Shown piece by piece: positions 23,662 through 26,424 of a stretch of 26,424 bases of DNA (its first letter is position 1; each line of letters opens with the position of its first letter). The translations under genes were made by a program, and so were the position numbers. The notes under the pieces were generated by a model that searched no databases, was not told where the DNA came from, and was given only the letters and a program-made list of their open reading frames with translations. The stretch lies in contig JAJUJY010000048.1 of NCBI GenBank assembly GCA_029265085.1, forward strand, positions 1 to 26,424, in the 5' to 3' direction. This DNA comes from Chloroflexota bacterium. GTDB lineage: Bacteria; Chloroflexota; Anaerolineae; Anaerolineales; Anaerolineaceae.

Positions 23662-24117
23662 ATGTGCCCTGATCCTTATGCCGCTAATAAATTAGACACT
23701 AAGTATCCTTGTGCCGACAAAAGCATCGTCAACGGAAAACTATGCACAATTTTAGATGCCCGCGCGCAAAATCGCGGGTTGGAATTAGTGCAATACCCTT
23801 CCCGTGCTGTGCAAAAATACGAAATTCACGAGATCATTCTCACCGCCGAGCCGGAAGCCGGTCCAGGTGCGAAAGTAAACAATATTTCTTATTTGGGTTA
23901 CTTTGAAGTATTGGAAAGTGGCGTTATCTGGGTAGGCGACAAAGTATTGGTCGGCGGGAAAGAAATCGGCACCCTTGCCGGTTACGATATGACCCATTTC
24001 CCCAACCACATGAATATCATCATAAAAATTGATGGTGATCTTTACACCGGATTAGAAGCAGGTGTGAAGGTTGGAGCGCCAATCTCGTTTGTTTTTCCTG
24101 GCCGCCCCACAGAATAA
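23662..24117 (+). CDS. Conserved hypothetical protein, last gene of the mutase operon
   Basis: I do not recognise this 151-aa protein. It appears soluble, with alternating beta-strand patterns (LCTILDARAQN, EIHEIILTAEP, NNISYLGYFEVLESGVIWVGDKVLVGG, HMNIIIKIDGDLYTGLEAGVKVGAPISFVF). This suggests a small beta-rich, possibly barrel-like fold in the style of a binding or accessory domain. Two N-terminal cysteines (Cys2, Cys17) and a third (Cys28) are present, as is an HFPNH motif near residue 115. An excellent GGAGGT site precedes the ATG 14 bp after the reactivase gene, and a terminator follows, so it belongs to the mutase operon. An accessory or stabilising role is inference only. Confidence 0.72.
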   Translation: MCPDPYAANKLDTKYPCADKSIVNGKLCTILDARAQNRGLELVQYPSRAVQKYEIHEIILTAEPEAGPGAKVNNISYLGYFEVLESGVIWVGDKVLVGGKEIGTLAGYDMTHFPNHMNIIIKIDGDLYTGLEAGVKVGAPISFVFPGRPTE

Positions 24118-24149
24118 ATTTACCCCAACCCTGCAGCAGCATCAGGAAA

Positions 24150-24197
24150 ACCAGCCCCAAAGCCAATAGGATAGGCGATGGGGCTGGTCAATTTTTA
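24150..24197. terminator. Bidirectional intrinsic terminator closing the mutase operon
   Basis: ACCAGCCCC (24150-24158) pairs with GGGGCTGGT (24180-24188), and a weaker inner GCC/GGC pair sits in the loop. A T-rich run follows on the plus strand (to 24197). On the minus strand the same hairpin is followed by TTTT, so it can also end the convergent HAD operon, whose stop is at 24214. Confidence 0.8.
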
Positions 24198-24213
24198 TTA
24201 TCAAAATAGATAG

Positions 24214-25023
24214 TTATTTCTCAAAGCTGCGATAGACCTGCTCGAGTTCAGCCAGATTTTTCACAATGAAATCGGGTTGAAATTCAGAGTGATCAAGATC
24301 TTCAAGTTTCGTTTCGCCTGATAATACCAAAACGGTGGTAATTCCCGCCTTACCTAGAGCTATGTCGGTATAGAGCCGATCGCCAATCATTCCAAGTTGA
24401 TCGACCGCAAAACCGGATTTTAAAACCATCGCATCAACAATTGGAGTGTAAGGTTTCCCAATAATTACATCCGGCCGGCGTCCGGTCGAAGCTTCTACGA
24501 AAGCAATCATTGCCCCAATATCAGGCATGTATCCTGTCTCAGTCGGGCAATTAAAGTCTGGGTGAGTTGCTATATAGGGAACACCAGCCCGGACAAAATC
24601 GCACATCTTCCATAATTTTTCATAAGTCAATGTAGTATCAAACCCCAACACAACAAAATCGGGATTTTGGTCATCCATAACAAAATCATGTTTCAGCATT
24701 TCATCTTCCAGAGGTTTTGTCCCAACAACAAATAACTTTGCTCCATTTTTCCTTTGTTTAAGGAATATTGCTGTTGCTTCTCCAGAAGTAAATATTTGGT
24801 TCTCAGGCACTTGAATCCCAAAGTGTCCTAGCTTCTTTGCGTATTCAACTTTTGACTTCGAAGAATTATTGGTTAAGAAGTAGTATTGAATTCCATTTTC
24901 TGCTAATAGACGTAAGAAATCAATAGCACCAGGTAATAATTCATCACCAAGATATATCGTGCCATCCATATCCAACAAACAACATTGGATCTTCTTTAAT
25001 TTTGTGTAATCCATTGATATCAT
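24214..25023 (-). CDS. HAD-superfamily phosphatase, NagD/phosphoglycolate phosphatase-like (HAD-IIA)
   Basis: This is a hydrolase for phosphorylated sugars, nucleotides or glycolate, probably cytoplasmic. The 269-aa protein shows HAD motif I as LLDMDGTIYLGD with nucleophile Asp18 and acid Asp20, motif II as FLTNNSS (Thr51), motif III Lys in IIGKPYTPIVDAM and motif IV as MIGDRLYTDI. A C2-type cap lies between motifs II and III, as in NagD and p-nitrophenyl phosphatases. The start at 25023 lies 12 bp after the aldolase-fusion gene with an AAGGG upstream; an ATG three codons later (25014) is also possible. Pairing with an aldolase suggests a sugar-phosphate role. Substrates of this family are promiscuous and cannot be predicted here. 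Confidence 0.92.
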   Translation of the reverse strand: MISMDYTKLKKIQCCLLDMDGTIYLGDELLPGAIDFLRLLAENGIQYYFLTNNSSKSKVEYAKKLGHFGIQVPENQIFTSGEATAIFLKQRKNGAKLFVVGTKPLEDEMLKHDFVMDDQNPDFVVLGFDTTLTYEKLWKMCDFVRAGVPYIATHPDFNCPTETGYMPDIGAMIAFVEASTGRRPDVIIGKPYTPIVDAMVLKSGFAVDQLGMIGDRLYTDIALGKAGITTVLVLSGETKLEDLDHSEFQPDFIVKNLAELEQVYRSFEK

Positions 25024-25035
25024 CTGATAACCCTT

Positions 25036-26337
25036 TTACCGATAATTGTTTTCCAACCACTCTACAACTGTATTAATAGCTGGCATACATACTTTTTCTG
25101 AAATATTCTCATCACGAAACCTGGTTACCTGTTCAACTACAGCAAAATCCACCCCTGTTAATTTTAAACAATCATTACTCCCATAAATTGATGAGAAATA
25201 TTGAATTAATTCAATTCCAGCCTGCCGGGCGAGCTTTCGTTCTGCTTTCCGAAGTGGTAATATGCTTGATTTCCTGGCAGCTATGACGCCAAGCCCCCCC
25301 AGGATAGCCCCGCACATCCCCCCTTGATTACAAATCCCTCCACCAAACATCGTTCCATACACCTGGGTGAGATCTGAGGAAAAGCGCTCTTTTTCTGCAA
25401 ACGCGATATAAACTGCTTCTGCGCACGAATACCCCTGGGTAAAAAGGCTTTGAGCTCTACTTTTTACCGATTCAAACCAATGTCCAGCAGCACCAACACT
25501 CCCGGATAAATATAGATATTCGCTTAATATTTTCTTTACCGCTTCATCTTGTGATTTTGAGATATCGCTCGGAGAAGCATCCTCTGTCATTATGGCTTTT
25601 GAAATACCAAACCGCAAAGCCTTCATCAGGTCAGAATACACATTAATTTTTCTGATTCCTAGCGCAATTGTTTTGCGCAAATTTTCTTCCCCTGTGCCAG
25701 ATGAACCGTGTAATACAAGCGGAACCTCAACACGGGATTCAAGCTTCTTCAATCGTTCGAAATCTAAATTCGGTTCGCCCTGGTATTCTCCATGGATCGT
25801 ACCAATCGCTACAGCCAGTGCATCAATTCCAGTAAGCTCAACAAATTCAGCAGCCTGGTCCGGGTCCGTCAACAAACCACGATGTTTGTCATCGGTGATG
25901 TATTTCCCCCCGGATGCAACATGCCCTAACTCCGACTCCACGGATACACCAACCGCATGCGCCAGGCGGACAACTTCTTGTGTCCTGGTTACATTGATAT
26001 CCCATGGTTCGGAACTGGCATCAATCATTACTGATGTAAAACCTAGATTAATAGCCTCTTCAATATCTTCCAAAAGATATGCATGATCCAAATGGAGTGC
26101 CACGGGGATATCAACGTGCGAAGATAATTCTCGAATAATACGGATAAAATGAGCAAAATCAGACATGCCGATAGCGGGTTTAAGCGAAGGCGAAAAACTC
26201 AATGCCAGCGGGGCTTTCAGCACTGCAGCACAATCCAAAATTGCATTTGCGACCTGGATATTTGGAAAATCAGGTGCAATTACTGCGTACCCGTATTGAT
26301 CCGCGTCTTTTAATAAATCAGATAAAGTTACCAGCAT
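25036..26337 (-). CDS. Class II fructose-bisphosphate/tagatose-type aldolase fused to a C_GCAxxG_C_C Cys-rich domain
   Basis: Residues 1-~285 form a zinc-dependent class II aldolase of the FbaA/GatY/KbaY type. The zinc and catalytic histidines and acids are seen in VALHLDHA (His82, Asp84, His85), SVMIDASS (Asp106), ESELGH (Glu134, Glu136), AVAIGTIHGEY (His182) and LVLHGSSG (His210), followed by the KINVYSDL phosphate loop. After a linker, residues ~290-433 form a C_GCAxxG_C_C family domain: GYSCAEAV (Cys305), GTMFGGGICNQGGMCGAILG (Cys336, Cys342), NDCLKLTG (Cys390) and Cys417. Such domains are usually separate redox or metal-binding proteins, so the 433-aa fusion is notable (a lone aldolase is ~285 aa). 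GGAGG sits 3-4 bp before the ATG and overlaps the upstream gene's stop. Confidence 0.92.
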   Translation of the reverse strand: MLVTLSDLLKDADQYGYAVIAPDFPNIQVANAILDCAAVLKAPLALSFSPSLKPAIGMSDFAHFIRIIRELSSHVDIPVALHLDHAYLLEDIEEAINLGFTSVMIDASSEPWDINVTRTQEVVRLAHAVGVSVESELGHVASGGKYITDDKHRGLLTDPDQAAEFVELTGIDALAVAIGTIHGEYQGEPNLDFERLKKLESRVEVPLVLHGSSGTGEENLRKTIALGIRKINVYSDLMKALRFGISKAIMTEDASPSDISKSQDEAVKKILSEYLYLSGSVGAAGHWFESVKSRAQSLFTQGYSCAEAVYIAFAEKERFSSDLTQVYGTMFGGGICNQGGMCGAILGGLGVIAARKSSILPLRKAERKLARQAGIELIQYFSSIYGSNDCLKLTGVDFAVVEQVTRFRDENISEKVCMPAINTVVEWLENNYR

Positions 26338-26345
26338 AACACCTC

Positions 26346-26424
26346 CTATACCACCAGATTATCAGTGTATGCCATTGTCTCAATTGGTTTAATTCCTAAC
26401 CAGGCAGCCATTTCTAATGATGCC
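26346..26424 (-). CDS. C-terminal fragment of an unrecognised gene (cut by window edge)
   Basis: On the minus strand an open frame enters from the window edge and ends at a TAG at 26348-26346, encoding 25 residues (ASLEMAAWLGIKPIETMA, then YTDNLVV). The TAG overlaps the aldolase gene's ribosome site (TAGGAGGT), which supports a real gene translationally coupled to the aldolase fusion. Too little is present to assign a family. Confidence 0.55.
   Translation of the reverse strand, partial: ASLEMAAWLGIKPIETMAYTDNLVV

Noticed and set aside
25592..26086. 164-codon plus-strand open frame
   Set aside because: Antisense to the aldolase domain, whose active-site motifs are all on the minus strand.

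Overview
The window looks like chromosomal DNA of an anaerobic, amine- or amino-acid-fermenting bacterium. Base composition is moderate to AT-leaning. The genes encode a clostridial-type ethanolamine microcompartment, a single-polypeptide pyruvate:ferredoxin oxidoreductase and two coenzyme B12-dependent systems. The solute-binding lipoprotein has an Ala-Ala-Cys lipobox followed by a Thr/Glu/Ala/Pro-rich linker, a style common in Chloroflexota (Anaerolineae). I infer that group only tentatively; Firmicutes are the alternative. No rRNA, tRNA, CRISPR array or mobile element was seen.

Region 1 (1-8427, + strand) is the distal part of a eut operon: eutA (5' end cut by the window), eutB, eutC, eutL, an acylating aldehyde dehydrogenase (eutE), eutM, eutT, eutJ, a second tandem-domain shell protein and an unknown 179-aa protein. 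The last protein carries two copies of a small module also found at the N-terminus of EutT. Together they encode the ethanolamine ammonia-lyase, its reactivase, the adenosylcobalamin supplier, aldehyde oxidation and the shell.

Region 2 (8432-12505, - strand) converges on the eut operon with only 4 bp between stop codons. It is a four-gene polyamine/iron/phosphonate-type ABC importer with its own predicted promoter.

Region 3 (12521-24197) appears to be one regulon around an FCD-type GntR regulator (16342-17049). The divergent PFOR gene (nifJ), the regulator, an MFS transporter and a five-gene operon each have a good sigma70-like promoter. An AT-rich palindrome overlaps or directly follows each -10 box. 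The five-gene operon is the most interesting part. It holds a fold-type I PLP enzyme, a 78-aa protein resembling the N-terminal domain of lysine 5,6-aminomutase beta (KamE), and a 609-aa protein. That protein fuses a KamE-like cobalamin Rossmann domain in front of a KamD-like TIM barrel. The operon ends with a KamB-like P-loop reactivase and a small conserved protein. The B12 motif is degenerate and the canonical PLP-binding lysine position is not lysine, so this is probably an uncharacterised B12-dependent mutase system. Co-regulation with PFOR suggests the pathway ends in pyruvate or another 2-oxoacid.

Region 4 (24214-26424, - strand) holds a NagD-like HAD phosphatase, a class II aldolase fused to a Cys-rich C_GCAxxG_C_C domain, and the last 25 codons of an unrecognised gene. 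They are closely spaced and probably form a sugar-phosphate operon.
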